From Ornithinicoccus halotolerans (GTDB lineage Bacteria; Actinomycetota; Actinomycetes; Actinomycetales; Dermatophilaceae), in contig NZ_WIQI01000005.1 in NCBI RefSeq assembly GCF_009602535.1, positions 1 to 64,000 on the forward strand: DNA of 64,000 nucleotides. Reading direction: 5' to 3'. Positions within the stretch are counted from its first letter, which is position 1, and the number at the start of each line of letters is the position of its first letter. Below are positions 48,307-57,360 of the stretch, one piece after another. Made by a program: the position numbers and the translations under genes. The notes under the pieces are model-generated. The model did no database searches. It had not been told where the DNA came from and was given only the letters and a program-made list of their open reading frames with translations.

Positions 48307-49872
48307 CTACGGCTGTGGGCCAGGTTGTCTCGGTTCCTTCCCGTCGCCGGCGGCCCGGCTCCCATCGCCCCCCGTCCCGGCCTCCTCTCGGGCCCCCAGC
48401 GCACGCAACGCGCTCACCAGGTCGCCCCAGCCGTCCTGCTCGAACGACGTGGCCCGCAACGCCATCGACCCGGCGACGTCGGCCAGCTGCTGCTCCGGCT
48501 CGGACAGCAGCGAGCGGAAGTCCGGGTCCAGCAGGAAGGAGGCGTCGCGACAGGCGTGGGTGGCCAGGGCGTCGAGGAAGATCTCCAGGTGGCGCGCCTG
48601 CTCCTCCTCGGTTTCGCCGCCCATACCGATCCAGTCCAGCTCATCCCGCCACAGCCGAGACTTGAGCGGCTCCTCGTCCAGGGCCAGGACGGAGCCGAAC
48701 CTGGTGGTGACCCCGTGGGCACGGCGGAACTCCGTGGTCTCGTGCGCCAGCCGCAGGATGTTGTCATCGGTGAGCGAGGCCCCGACGACCATCAGGTGCC
48801 TGGTCAGGAGCACCGCCTGGAACAGCGAGGCGGCCGGTCGCCAGCGGGCGTCGTACCCGACGAACTGCCCCCGGGTGAGCACGATCGACTCGTGGTGCTC
48901 CAGGTCCCCGTGCAGCTTGAGCAGCCAGGGCAGGTCCGGCGTCGGTTCCTCCCACGGCATCACCGAGATGTCGCCGTCCTGCCCGGACACGGCAGCCTCG
49001 AAGCAGCGGTCGTAGTTGGTCGTCACCACCTCCCGGCAGCCGAGCGCGGCCAGCAGGACGTGGGAGATGGCCGGCTTGTCGAGCTGGCGCATGCGGTCGG
49101 CGACGAGCTCGGTCAGCGTGCCCCGCAGCTCCCGCTGCAACAGCTCGGCCTGCTCCAGCGCCGCGAGCTGACCGAAGGCCTCGCCGTCGCGGACAGCGGC
49201 GTCCTCGGCGTGGGTGCGCATCTCCTCCACCAGCTGCCGCCACGACGGGCCACCCGCCGGGATGCTGACGCCGCCGCCGATGAGCAGCGCCAGCCTTCCC
49301 TCCCGGGCGTAGCCGCCGAGGGTACGGGCCTGGCTGAGCAGCCGGCCGTCCAGCGGGGCGAAGTCACCGGTGCGGCGCCGCTGCGCCTGCAGGGCGGCGT
49401 AGGCCGACCGGCGGGAAGCGACCACCACCACGTCGAGGTCGCGCTCCCGGGTGAAGGAGATCGTGGTCTCCAGCAGCCGGCGGATGATGTCCCCGGAGTC
49501 CGTCCGCAGCCCGCCCGCACCGATCCCGAGCACCGGCAGCGCGATGAGCGGCTTGACCCGCCCCCTCCGGGGCGAGGGCATCCGTGCGGCGATGTCCTCC
49601 AGGGTGGCCAGCAGGTCGCGCATCAGCTCATCCGGATGCCGCGTGTGAGGGGCCGTGACGTCGAGGAACCAGATGTCATCCCGGGTCGCGGCGCGGCCGA
49701 ACGGCTGCTGCTCCCGCCACCGGGTGGGCCGCAGCGAGTCGACGTGGACATCGCCGAGCACACCGGACCAGTTGCTGTGCTCGATGTTGAAGTCCGAGTC
49801 CGTGGGCACGATGGCGCAGTCCCACGGCATGATCTCCATGCGCCCAGGAACGACGAAGGCGTGACCCGTCAC
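48307..49872 (-). CDS. macro-like plus SIR2-like domain protein, candidate defence NADase
   Basis: A 521-residue protein. Residues 1-165 look like a macro-type ADP-ribose/nucleotide-binding fold: MEIMPWDCAIVPTDSDFNI, then LIALPVLGIGAGGLRTDSGDI and DVVVVASRRSAYAALQ. Residues about 190-400 are a SIR2-like (SIR2_2) domain: LALLIGGGVSIPAGGPSWRQL (GGGVS replaces GAGxS), VVTTNYDRCFEAA (Asn286), LLKLHGDLEHHESIVL (His321) and MVVGASLTDDNI. The Asn-His pair matches the NADase residues of defence SIR2 proteins such as ThsA. The C-terminal 120 residues are helical. Starts with GTG at 49872 after GGAGGAAAG. Isolated, convergent with DUF4177. Confidence 0.75.
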   Translation of the reverse strand: MTGHAFVVPGRMEIMPWDCAIVPTDSDFNIEHSNWSGVLGDVHVDSLRPTRWREQQPFGRAATRDDIWFLDVTAPHTRHPDELMRDLLATLEDIAARMPSPRRGRVKPLIALPVLGIGAGGLRTDSGDIIRRLLETTISFTRERDLDVVVVASRRSAYAALQAQRRRTGDFAPLDGRLLSQARTLGGYAREGRLALLIGGGVSIPAGGPSWRQLVEEMRTHAEDAAVRDGEAFGQLAALEQAELLQRELRGTLTELVADRMRQLDKPAISHVLLAALGCREVVTTNYDRCFEAAVSGQDGDISVMPWEEPTPDLPWLLKLHGDLEHHESIVLTRGQFVGYDARWRPAASLFQAVLLTRHLMVVGASLTDDNILRLAHETTEFRRAHGVTTRFGSVLALDEEPLKSRLWRDELDWIGMGGETEEEQARHLEIFLDALATHACRDASFLLDPDFRSLLSEPEQQLADVAGSMALRATSFEQDGWGDLVSALRALGAREEAGTGGDGSRAAGDGKEPRQPGPQP

Positions 49873-50000
49873 CGCTTTCCTCCCGCGTCACCGTAGGGAA
49901 GCACCGTAGGACCGGGTGGGACGGCCCGCATCCGCAGCCGCTGAGGTGCCCGGGACGCGAGCCGCCGGCGTTCGACCGGCGCGTGGCTGGCCGGGTGCGG

Positions 50001-50381
50001 CTACCAGCTGAGGCCGTGGCGGGCGAGCTCGAGCTGGGTCTGCATGCGGTCCCAGCTGCTCATCGGCCGGGTCCGCGGCGGCGGCAGCTGCAGCGCCTGG
50101 CAGCACTCGGCCAGCACGTCGTCGTAGGCCAGCGCCAGCACCCGCAGCCGGTGGGCCTTGGCGGGGGCGTCCGAACCCTCCACCCGGGCGGACTCCTGCT
50201 CCAGCCGGCGCAGGTCGGCCACCAGCCGCTCCAGCGCCGGGTGGTCGCGCTGCAGGGGGTGGACGGCGCCGAGGCCGGCGGGGCTCTCGTGGGTGGCCCA
50301 CCACACCAGCGCCCGGTCGAGGGCGTAGAAGGTCAGCGCCGGCGCTGCGCACAGCGCCGCGAACGAGACCATCGCACTCAT
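50001..50381 (-). CDS. hypothetical protein with N-terminal membrane helix
   Basis: A 126-residue protein: one membrane helix in about residues 4-22, followed by a soluble all-helical, charged region with PALERLVADLRRLEQESARVEG and ending in WDRMQTQLELARHGLSW. No family recognised. ATG at 50381 has GGAAGC upstream. It stands alone between the SIR2 gene and the multi-helix membrane protein gene, separated from each by over 120 bases. Confidence 0.55.
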   Translation of the reverse strand: MSAMVSFAALCAAPALTFYALDRALVWWATHESPAGLGAVHPLQRDHPALERLVADLRRLEQESARVEGSDAPAKAHRLRVLALAYDDVLAECCQALQLPPPRTRPMSSWDRMQTQLELARHGLSW

Positions 50382-50531
50382 CACATCGTCGCTTCCGTGC
50401 TCGCTCCACGCGGGCGTGGTCGCCACGGCAGGAGCACTCGCCTTCATCGTCGCGCCGCGGCGCGGCGATGTCGAGTGCACCGCCGACGAAGCGCGCCGCC
50501 ACCACCCCTCCACTCATCTCCGGGTCAGGCC

Positions 50532-51758
50532 TCAGGCCGCCGGCTCGCCGGCGGCGACCGCCGGCCCGGGGGCCATGGCTCGCCGGTGCAGCGCGTAACC
50601 GCACACCGCCAGGGCGAGCAGCGGACCCCACGCCCAGAACGGCAGCAGCACCATGCTGCCGAGCCCCAGCCTGCCGTCCGTCTGGGCGAAGGCCAGCGGC
50701 ATCGGTACCGCCGCCGCGCACAGCGCCACCGCCACGAACGCCCCCGGCACGACGGCCAGCGCGACCGGCACCGCACGCGCTCCGAGGACCGGGACCCACC
50801 GCGGGAACCGCTCGCCCCAGCGCTGCACCAGCCCCAGCGTCAGCACCGCGCCCACGACGGCGGCCGCACCGAGCAACGTCCCCATCGCGACCGTCTCCAG
50901 GGTGTGGCCGCCGCGAGGCGCCAGGAGGGGCCACGGGGTGAGCCAGCTCAGCCGGGCCAGCACGTACGGCGCCGGTGCCAGCGCGGCGGCCACGGTCAGC
51001 CCGCGCCGGTGGCGGTGCACCCAGCCACCCGCCGCGGTGACCTCGACCCGGGCCCACCCCAGCGCCAGGACCGCCCAGGCGACACTGGTGGCCAGCAGCC
51101 ACAGCAGCGGACCGACCTCGGCCACGACCTGTGCCACCAGGGAGACCCACCACTGCGCGGCGGTGATGTCTGCCCGGTACAGCCCGGCCACGACGGCGAC
51201 CAGGACCAGGCCGACCAGGCAGCACAGCGCCACCATGACCCGGCCACGGCCACGGCCACCTGCCGCGGCGGCGGTGGCTGCGGCAGCGATCCGGCCGGCG
51301 ACTCCCAGCAGTGGCACGGCGAGCAGCAGGAGTGGCAGCGCGAGCGCCAGGGCGTAGCCGACGGCCATGACGGCGGTCATCCCCAGCAGACCCAGACCCG
51401 CGGTGACGGCGACCGCACCGGCCAGCAGCGCCGGCACCGGCCGGCGGCGCCCGTCGCCTCGCCCGGGGACGGCGAGGCCGAGTACCGCCGCTACCGCTCC
51501 GGTGCTGACGGCGACCCCGGCGGTGGCCTGTGGGCTGAGCCAGCTGCGCAGCAGCGCCTGCGTGGGGTCGGCGAACAGGCTCGCGCCCCCCGCGGTGAAG
51601 ACTGGCTGCTCACCGAGCAGGACGGGGCCGGCCATGGCGGCCGTCCCGAGCCCGAGGGCGGCGCCCACCGGAGGCAGCCAGGGCAGGGTCGGACCGGCGA
51701 CCGGGCGGGCCGGCGAGTCGGTGGTGGGTGCGGTCCTGAGATCCGTGTTCGGTGTCAT
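50532..51758 (-). CDS. multi-helix membrane protein, hypothetical
   Basis: A 408-residue protein with about ten predicted membrane helices, rich in Ala, Leu and Val, and short Arg-rich loops (RGRGR, HRHRRG). No transporter signature was recognised. The two-component system genes lie directly upstream on the same strand, and the 74-base gap between the regulator stop and this start contains two copies of the TCACCC/GGGTGA palindrome, so this is the likeliest target of the regulator. Confidence 0.65.
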   Translation of the reverse strand: MTPNTDLRTAPTTDSPARPVAGPTLPWLPPVGAALGLGTAAMAGPVLLGEQPVFTAGGASLFADPTQALLRSWLSPQATAGVAVSTGAVAAVLGLAVPGRGDGRRRPVPALLAGAVAVTAGLGLLGMTAVMAVGYALALALPLLLLAVPLLGVAGRIAAAATAAAAGGRGRGRVMVALCCLVGLVLVAVVAGLYRADITAAQWWVSLVAQVVAEVGPLLWLLATSVAWAVLALGWARVEVTAAGGWVHRHRRGLTVAAALAPAPYVLARLSWLTPWPLLAPRGGHTLETVAMGTLLGAAAVVGAVLTLGLVQRWGERFPRWVPVLGARAVPVALAVVPGAFVAVALCAAAVPMPLAFAQTDGRLGLGSMVLLPFWAWGPLLALAVCGYALHRRAMAPGPAVAAGEPAA

Positions 51759-51793
51759 GGCAGCAGCGTCGCCGCGGGCCCGAGGCGGTGGCC

Positions 51794-51830
51794 TCACCCG
51801 TGCGGGTGATTCCGCACCCCGCGAGGGTGA
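51794..51830. promoter_or_regulatory. tandem TCACCC/GGGTGA operator between regulator and membrane gene
   Basis: TCACCC-N4-GGGTGA at 51794-51809, followed by a second, related site (CACCC-N5-GGGTG, 51815-51829). The second, read on the minus strand, shares TCACCCTCGCGGG with the site at 45236. Centred about 40-70 bases ahead of the membrane protein start. Confidence 0.55.
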
Positions 51831-51832
51831 TC

Positions 51833-52489
51833 TCAGCGCAGCGGCACCAGCCCGGACTGGTAGGCGATGACCACCGCCTGGGTCCGGTCGCGGGCACCGA
51901 GCTTGGCCAGCAGCCGGGCGACGTGGGTGCGCACCGTCTCCACGCCCAGCACCAGCTCGCCGGCGATCTCGGCGTTGGACAGGCCGCGGGCGACCCCCTC
52001 GAGCACCTGCTGCTCCCGCTCGGTGAGGGCGGGGCCGGCCCACCGTCGCGGTTCCGGCGCGTGCTGCAAGGCCAGGGCGCGCACCGCCTCGGGGAAGACG
52101 AGGTGCTCACCGGCGGCCACGGTCCGCACCGCGGTCACGATCGCCTCGGCGGTGGACCGCTTGAGCAGGAACCCGGCCGCCCCGGCCCGGAGCGCCGCGA
52201 ACACGTAGTCGTCGGCGTCGAACGTGGTCACCACCAGCACCCGCGGCGCCGGGTCCAGCGCCAGCAGGCGCTCGGTGGCCCGGATCCCGTCCACGCCGGG
52301 CATCCGCACGTCCACGCACGCCACGTCGGGGGAGTAGCGGCGTGCCTGGGTGAGCGCCTCGGCCCCGTCGGCCGCCTCGGCCACCACGGTGATGTCGGGC
52401 TCGGTCTCCAGGATGGTGCGCAGCCCCTGCCGCACCAGCGGCTCGTCGTCGGCGACGAGCACGCGGATGGGCGGTGCGGTCGTGCTCAT
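51833..52489 (-). CDS. NarL/LuxR-type response regulator
   Basis: A 218-residue response regulator. Receiver domain with the acidic pair ADDEPLVRQGL, phospho-acceptor Asp60 in VACVDVRMPG and Lys in GFLLKRS; C-terminal LuxR helix-turn-helix LTEREQQVLEGVARGLSNAEIAGELVLGVETVRTHVARLLAKLG. ATG overlaps the kinase stop by one base (TGATG). With the kinase it forms a two-component system; candidate sites TCACCC-N4-GGGTGA lie just downstream and at 45236. Confidence 0.92.
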   Translation of the reverse strand: MSTTAPPIRVLVADDEPLVRQGLRTILETEPDITVVAEAADGAEALTQARRYSPDVACVDVRMPGVDGIRATERLLALDPAPRVLVVTTFDADDYVFAALRAGAAGFLLKRSTAEAIVTAVRTVAAGEHLVFPEAVRALALQHAPEPRRWAGPALTEREQQVLEGVARGLSNAEIAGELVLGVETVRTHVARLLAKLGARDRTQAVVIAYQSGLVPLR

Positions 52490-53727
52490 CAGGCTCCTTC
52501 CCGTGTCGGTGCCGGCAGCCAGGCCTCCAGCCGCCACCGGGACCCCTGCGGGCCCGCCTCGAGACGGCCGCCGAGCAGCCCCAGCGTCTCGTGAAGGCCG
52601 GCCAGACCGTGCCCGCCCACGCCGGGCCGACGGTGCGGCTGCTCAGCCCGGGGGTTCTCGACCAGGACCCGCAGCCCTCGCCGCTCGCGGCGGACCTCCA
52701 GCAGCACCGGTCCCGGGCCGCCGTGCTTGCCGGCGTTGGCCAGCGCCTCGGCGCACACCCGGGCGGCGACCGCGTTCACCGTGGCCGGCAGGCCGGTCAG
52801 GTCGTGGCCGCCAGGAAGCCGCGCCAGCACCTCCGTGCCGAGCGCGCGCTGCCGCTCGACCAGCCCGGGCAGGTCCGCCAGGGAGCCGGCCGCGGGGGGC
52901 GCCTCGCCGTCCCGGAGCAGCCGCAGTGCCCGGTCCAGCTCGGCCACCGCGTCACCAGCCAGCTGCTCGATGGTCGCCAGCGCCGCGGCGGCTCGCTCCC
53001 GCTGGTCGGTGCCGCTGCCGGCCGTGATGACCCGCCGTGCGGCCGCGGCCTGCAGGGAGATGGTGCTCAGCGAGTGACCGACCCCGTCGTGCAGGTCACG
53101 GGAAACCCGCCGCCAGCGCCGTTCGGTGGCCAGCGCCCGCTCCGCCTCGGCCAGCCGGTCCTCCCCGGAGGGGCCGAGCAGCAGCGGCGCCGACCAGGCG
53201 GCCGCCCGTCCGGCCAGCTGCACCAGGAGGACCGCGAGGGCGATCCCGCCGACCGTGGCCGCGACCACGGCGGCCCAGCCGAGGGCGGAGCCGGGCCGGC
53301 TCTGCGGGAGCACCGGGTCCAGCGACGCGCGGCCCAGGGCGAGGGTCACCAGCAGCGCGGGCGCGACGATGACGAACGTCAGCAGCGCACCCACCCCGAA
53401 GCCGACCCCTTGGTGCAGCAGCGTCCACAGCGCGGTGCGCCACCGGTCGGCCCAGCGCAGCGGCTGCGGCGTGACCACCGCTGACCGCCCCACGCCGAGG
53501 AGGTCTCGGGCACCGGCGACCTGCAGCTCGCGCACCCCGGGCAGCAGGCCGATGCCGACGGCCAGCACCAGCGCCAGCAGCAGGAACCCGGTCGGGACCG
53601 GATCCGTCGACGGGGCGGTCACCGCGTAGACCGCACTGGCCACGAGCAGGCAGGCCAGGCCGACCGCACCCCCGATCAGCAGGTGGACGGTGCGACGCAG
53701 CGGACTTGCTGCCCGGTCCCCAGCCAC
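52489..53727 (-). CDS. NarL-type sensor histidine kinase
   Basis: A 412-residue HisKA_3 kinase. N-terminal membrane part with four to five helices and no large extracytoplasmic loop, then the dimerisation motif RVSRDLHDGVGHSLSTISLQ with the phospho-acceptor His, and an ATPase domain with VCAEALANAGKHGGPGPVLLEV (N-box) and VGGHGLAGLHETLGLLGG (G-box). The membrane design suggests it senses membrane state or a hydrophobic ligand. GTG start at 53727; coupled to the response regulator. Confidence 0.9.
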   Translation of the reverse strand: MAGDRAASPLRRTVHLLIGGAVGLACLLVASAVYAVTAPSTDPVPTGFLLLALVLAVGIGLLPGVRELQVAGARDLLGVGRSAVVTPQPLRWADRWRTALWTLLHQGVGFGVGALLTFVIVAPALLVTLALGRASLDPVLPQSRPGSALGWAAVVAATVGGIALAVLLVQLAGRAAAWSAPLLLGPSGEDRLAEAERALATERRWRRVSRDLHDGVGHSLSTISLQAAAARRVITAGSGTDQRERAAAALATIEQLAGDAVAELDRALRLLRDGEAPPAAGSLADLPGLVERQRALGTEVLARLPGGHDLTGLPATVNAVAARVCAEALANAGKHGGPGPVLLEVRRERRGLRVLVENPRAEQPHRRPGVGGHGLAGLHETLGLLGGRLEAGPQGSRWRLEAWLPAPTREGA

Positions 53728-53801
53728 CCCGTCATCCTGCCAAGCCGCCGCGACACCCCGGTAGTGGCTGGCGCCGAAGGCCAGGAGCGACCACGGACGT
53801 G

Positions 53802-54821
53802 CTAAGCAGACGCCTCCTGCTGTGGACTCGGCTGCCGCGGCACGGTCTTCCGCTTGCGCTGCTGCGCCCGGGTGTTGAGCCCCAGCACGGCGATGAGCAA
53901 GACGCCCCAGGCGAACTCGGCGGCGAAGTTGGCACCGCTCCACCGGCCCAGCGCCAGGTTGATGCCCGTCTGCACCTGCTGCATGGCCGCGACGGCCAGC
54001 AGCACGGCGACCACCAGGCCGCGCCCACCGTAGGGGTTCACGCCGGACAGGACCGCGACCAGGATCGCCTGGATCAGGAAGGAGGAACCGAAGGAGACGT
54101 TGGCCGCGTTGGTGCTGGCGAACATGATCAGCCCCGCCGTCGAGGCGATGAGCCCACTGAGCACGTAGGTGCGGACCTGGACGCGCTCGACGTGCAACCG
54201 CGCGTAGCGGCTGACGCGGCTGGAGGCACCGACCGAGTACATCCGGAAGCCGAACCGGGTGCGCACGGTCAGGTAGTGCAGCGCCACGACGATCCCCACC
54301 AGGGTCAGGAAGGCCACCGGGACCCCGATGAGGGTGCCGCGACCGAGGAAACCAAGGGTGCCGGTGCCGTACTGCGTACTACCGCCAGTGATCCCGGTGG
54401 AGATGCCGGTGAACAGGGCGAGGGTGCCCAGCGTGATCGGGATCGGGTGGACCCGCAGCCGTGACACCAGCATCCCGTTGATCGTCCCGGCAACCGCGCC
54501 CACAGTGAGACAGGCCACGACACCGACGAGCGAGGCGGTGGTGTCACCCAGCGACCCGGCGAGGGCCGTTGCCGTCATCGCGGCGGCAATCGCGCCGGCG
54601 TTGGCGACCGCCACGATCGACAGATCGATACCACCGATGAGGAAGGTCAGGCACACGCAGACAGCCAGCAGCCCGATCGGCGCCATCTGGCTGGCCATCG
54701 AGGCGATGTTCCGCAACGTGGGATAGGTGTTGGGTGCCAGGATCGTCAGCACCACGAAGAGGACGACCACCAGGCCCGCCAGGGCGAGGGGGTAGTACTT
54801 GCCGCCGAGCCGCGCGTTCAT
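53802..54821 (-). CDS. sugar ABC transporter permease (RbsC-like), second copy
   Basis: A 339-residue permease of the ribose/xylose/erythritol ABC family with about ten helices; LTFLIGGIDLSIVAVANAGAIAAAM and LRVHPIPITLGTLALFTGIS are the conserved BPD_transp_2 segments, and VLSGVNPYGGRGLVVAVLLAV the late one. Overlaps the other permease gene by four bases. Last gene of the seven-gene sugar operon. Confidence 0.9.
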   Translation of the reverse strand: MNARLGGKYYPLALAGLVVVLFVVLTILAPNTYPTLRNIASMASQMAPIGLLAVCVCLTFLIGGIDLSIVAVANAGAIAAAMTATALAGSLGDTTASLVGVVACLTVGAVAGTINGMLVSRLRVHPIPITLGTLALFTGISTGITGGSTQYGTGTLGFLGRGTLIGVPVAFLTLVGIVVALHYLTVRTRFGFRMYSVGASSRVSRYARLHVERVQVRTYVLSGLIASTAGLIMFASTNAANVSFGSSFLIQAILVAVLSGVNPYGGRGLVVAVLLAVAAMQQVQTGINLALGRWSGANFAAEFAWGVLLIAVLGLNTRAQQRKRKTVPRQPSPQQEASA

Positions 54822-55822
54822 GCTGCTGCCTCCACCACTCCACGGGCACGTTCCTGCCGTCGCTGGCGCAGGGCCGGTACCCCGACGCCGAGGAGGAGGA
54901 ACAGACCGACGAACAGCTGCCGCCATGCCGTGGGTACGCCGACCAGCACCAGGCTGGAGCCGACCATCGTGATCAGCAGGACGCCGAGCATCGTGCCCAG
55001 CACCGTGCCGCGTCCGCCGGTGACCGCCGCGCCGCCGAGAACCACGGCCGCGAGCGCGTCCATCTCGAGGCCCACGATGGTGAACGGGTCGGCGGCCCGG
55101 TTGAGCGCGCCGCTCAGTATCCCGGCCATTCCGGCCAGCACTCCGGCGAGCACGAACGCCGAGACGCGCACCCGCGTCACCGCCACGCCCAGCCGGGTCG
55201 CAGCCTCCTCGTTGTCACCGACGGCGTACATGCTGCGGCCCCACCAGGTGGAGCGCAGCGCCCAGCCGACCAGCAGGGCCACCGCCACCAGCAGGACCAC
55301 GGACACGTGCAGCTGAGCCGGGCGGGTACCCCCGGCGATGGTGAAGGCCTGGCTGGTGGAGAACTCCGACATCTGCGCCGGCAGCACGCGGATCCGCTCG
55401 GTGCCGACGAAGGCGAGCAGGCCGCCACGGAACAGCGTCAGCGTGCCAAGGGTCACGATCAATGAGGGCAGCCGCAACTGCGTGACCAGGACGGCATTGA
55501 CCAGGCCGAACAGGCCGCCGACGGCACAGGCCAGCAGCACCGCGACGACGAACGGTCCCTCGTACTGGAGCTCCAGCAGCACGACGGTGGCGATGTACAT
55601 CGCAGCCACGGCCGTCGCGGAGACCGAGACATCGATGCCGCCGGTGATCAGCACCATCAGCATGCCCAGGGCGAGGAACCCGAGAATGACCGCGCTGCGG
55701 CCGATCCCGAACAGGTGGGGAAGGCGCAGGAACTGGGGTGCCAGCAGTGCGAACAGCAGGCCGACGGCCAGGATGACCAGGACGAGCAGTGCCTCCCGGC
55801 TCCTCATCACCTTGCCGATCAT
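54818..55822 (-). CDS. sugar ABC transporter permease (RbsC-like), first copy
   Basis: A 334-residue permease of the same family as its neighbour: LGMLMVLITGGIDVSVSATAVAAMYIA, LRLPSLIVTLGTLTLFRGGL and VVLGGAAVTGGRGTVLGTMLGVLL. Two different permeases imply a heterodimeric membrane pore. Overlaps both the ATPase gene and the second permease gene by four bases (ATGA), so the transport genes are translationally linked. Confidence 0.9.
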   Translation of the reverse strand: MIGKVMRSREALLVLVILAVGLLFALLAPQFLRLPHLFGIGRSAVILGFLALGMLMVLITGGIDVSVSATAVAAMYIATVVLLELQYEGPFVVAVLLACAVGGLFGLVNAVLVTQLRLPSLIVTLGTLTLFRGGLLAFVGTERIRVLPAQMSEFSTSQAFTIAGGTRPAQLHVSVVLLVAVALLVGWALRSTWWGRSMYAVGDNEEAATRLGVAVTRVRVSAFVLAGVLAGMAGILSGALNRAADPFTIVGLEMDALAAVVLGGAAVTGGRGTVLGTMLGVLLITMVGSSLVLVGVPTAWRQLFVGLFLLLGVGVPALRQRRQERARGVVEAAA

Positions 55823-57360
55823 GCGGCGGCTCCCTCGTTGCTGATGCGCTGAAGAACGTCGTCCTCGGTCATGCCCTCGGTCGAGCAGCGGTGCACCGCT
55901 CGGCCGTCGTGGATGAAGACCAGTTCGTCGCACAGGCTGAGCAGCTCCGCGGGCTCGTCCGAGATGAGCAGGATGGCGGTTCCGTCGTCGGCGACCCGCC
56001 GCACCAGCTGGTGGATCTCGGAGCGGGAGCCGACGTCGACCCCGACCGTTGGGTTGTTGAGGACGATGACGTCAGGGTCCGGGGCGAGCGCCCGCGCGAG
56101 CAGTACTCGCTGCTGGTTGCCGCCGGAGAGCGAGAACACGGGCGCGGACACGTCCGGCGCCTTGACACGGAGCCGCTCACGCCAGCTCTCGGCCATGCTC
56201 ACGGCGCGGTCGGTAGACAGCGTGCCGCCACGCCCGACCGCCGCGTCCAGGTTGTTGAGGATGACGTTGTCGGCGATCGACCAGTCGAGCAGCAGTCCCT
56301 CGGTGAGCCGGTCGTCCGGGACGTACTGCACCTTGGACAGGCCCAGCAAGTTGTCGACTGGCTTGCCGTGATAGCGGATCTCGCCTCGCTCGGCCTGGAC
56401 CAGCCCGACGAGCGCCAGTCCGATCTCGGTTCGGCCCGACCCGACCAGGCCGGCCAGGCCCACGACGCGTCCTGGGTGCAGCGACAGGTCGATGTCACGG
56501 AAGCTCGAGCTGAGTGACAGCCCGCTGGCCTGCAGGACCGGCTCGCCCGCCGGCTCGGGGGCACGCTGGCGGCTGACGTCGTCGACCACCCCTCCGGTCA
56601 TGAGGTGGGTGATCCGGCTTTGGTCATACTCGTGAGAAGCTCCGCTGGAGACCACCTCGCCGTCACGGATGACGGTGACGTCGTCGGCCACCGAGACCAC
56701 CTCGCGCAGCTTGTGGGAGATGAACAGGAACGACAGCCCCTGGCTGCTCAACCCGCGAACCGTCTCCAGCAGCTGGTCGATCTCGTCGTGCGTCAGCGAC
56801 GCCGTGGGCTCGTCCATGAGCACGATCCGGCCCTCCGAGGAGACGGTGCGTGCGATCGCCACGAGCTGACGCTCGGCGGTGGACAGGTCACCAAGGCGGG
56901 CCTCTGGGTCCAGCTGGAGGCCGAGAGTGTCCAGGGCCTCGATGGCGCGGCGACGCCGACCCCGCCCGCCGATCGTGCGCAGCAGCGGCCGGTTCCCCTC
57001 GAAAACCAGGTTCTCCGCAACGGTCATGTTGGGGAAGACCGCCAGGTCCTGGTAGATGACGCGCACGCCATGCCGCAGCGCCGCGCGCGGGTCGACGTGC
57101 TCGACACGCTCGCCGTTGTACTCGACGTGGCCGGAGTCGGGGCTAACCACTCCGGCGATCACCTTGGTCAGCGTGGACTTGCCCGAGCCGTTCTCGCCCA
57201 CGAGGCCGTGAACCGTGCCGCGGCGCAGCCGCAGGTCCACGTCCAGCAACGCGTGCACCGTGCCATAGGTCTTGGTGATGCCGTGGACGGCCACGGCCGG
57301 GACGGCCGGGACGTCACCGGTTGGCGACGTCCCGGCGCGGTCCGGAGTCTCAGAAGTCAT
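55819..57360 (-). CDS. sugar ABC transporter ATPase with two nucleotide-binding domains
   Basis: A 513-residue RbsA/XylG-type ATPase. First domain: Walker A GENGSGKST (about 55-63), LSTAERQLVAIARTV and IVLMDEPTASLT. Second domain: degenerate Walker A GLVGSGRTE, signature LSGGNQQRVLLARAL and VIVLNNPTVGVDVG, in which the usual catalytic Glu region is altered as in other RbsA C-terminal halves. Its start overlaps the end of the binding-protein gene by eleven bases. Confidence 0.92.
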   Translation of the reverse strand: MTSETPDRAGTSPTGDVPAVPAVAVHGITKTYGTVHALLDVDLRLRRGTVHGLVGENGSGKSTLTKVIAGVVSPDSGHVEYNGERVEHVDPRAALRHGVRVIYQDLAVFPNMTVAENLVFEGNRPLLRTIGGRGRRRRAIEALDTLGLQLDPEARLGDLSTAERQLVAIARTVSSEGRIVLMDEPTASLTHDEIDQLLETVRGLSSQGLSFLFISHKLREVVSVADDVTVIRDGEVVSSGASHEYDQSRITHLMTGGVVDDVSRQRAPEPAGEPVLQASGLSLSSSFRDIDLSLHPGRVVGLAGLVGSGRTEIGLALVGLVQAERGEIRYHGKPVDNLLGLSKVQYVPDDRLTEGLLLDWSIADNVILNNLDAAVGRGGTLSTDRAVSMAESWRERLRVKAPDVSAPVFSLSGGNQQRVLLARALAPDPDVIVLNNPTVGVDVGSRSEIHQLVRRVADDGTAILLISDEPAELLSLCDELVFIHDGRAVHRCSTEGMTEDDVLQRISNEGAAA

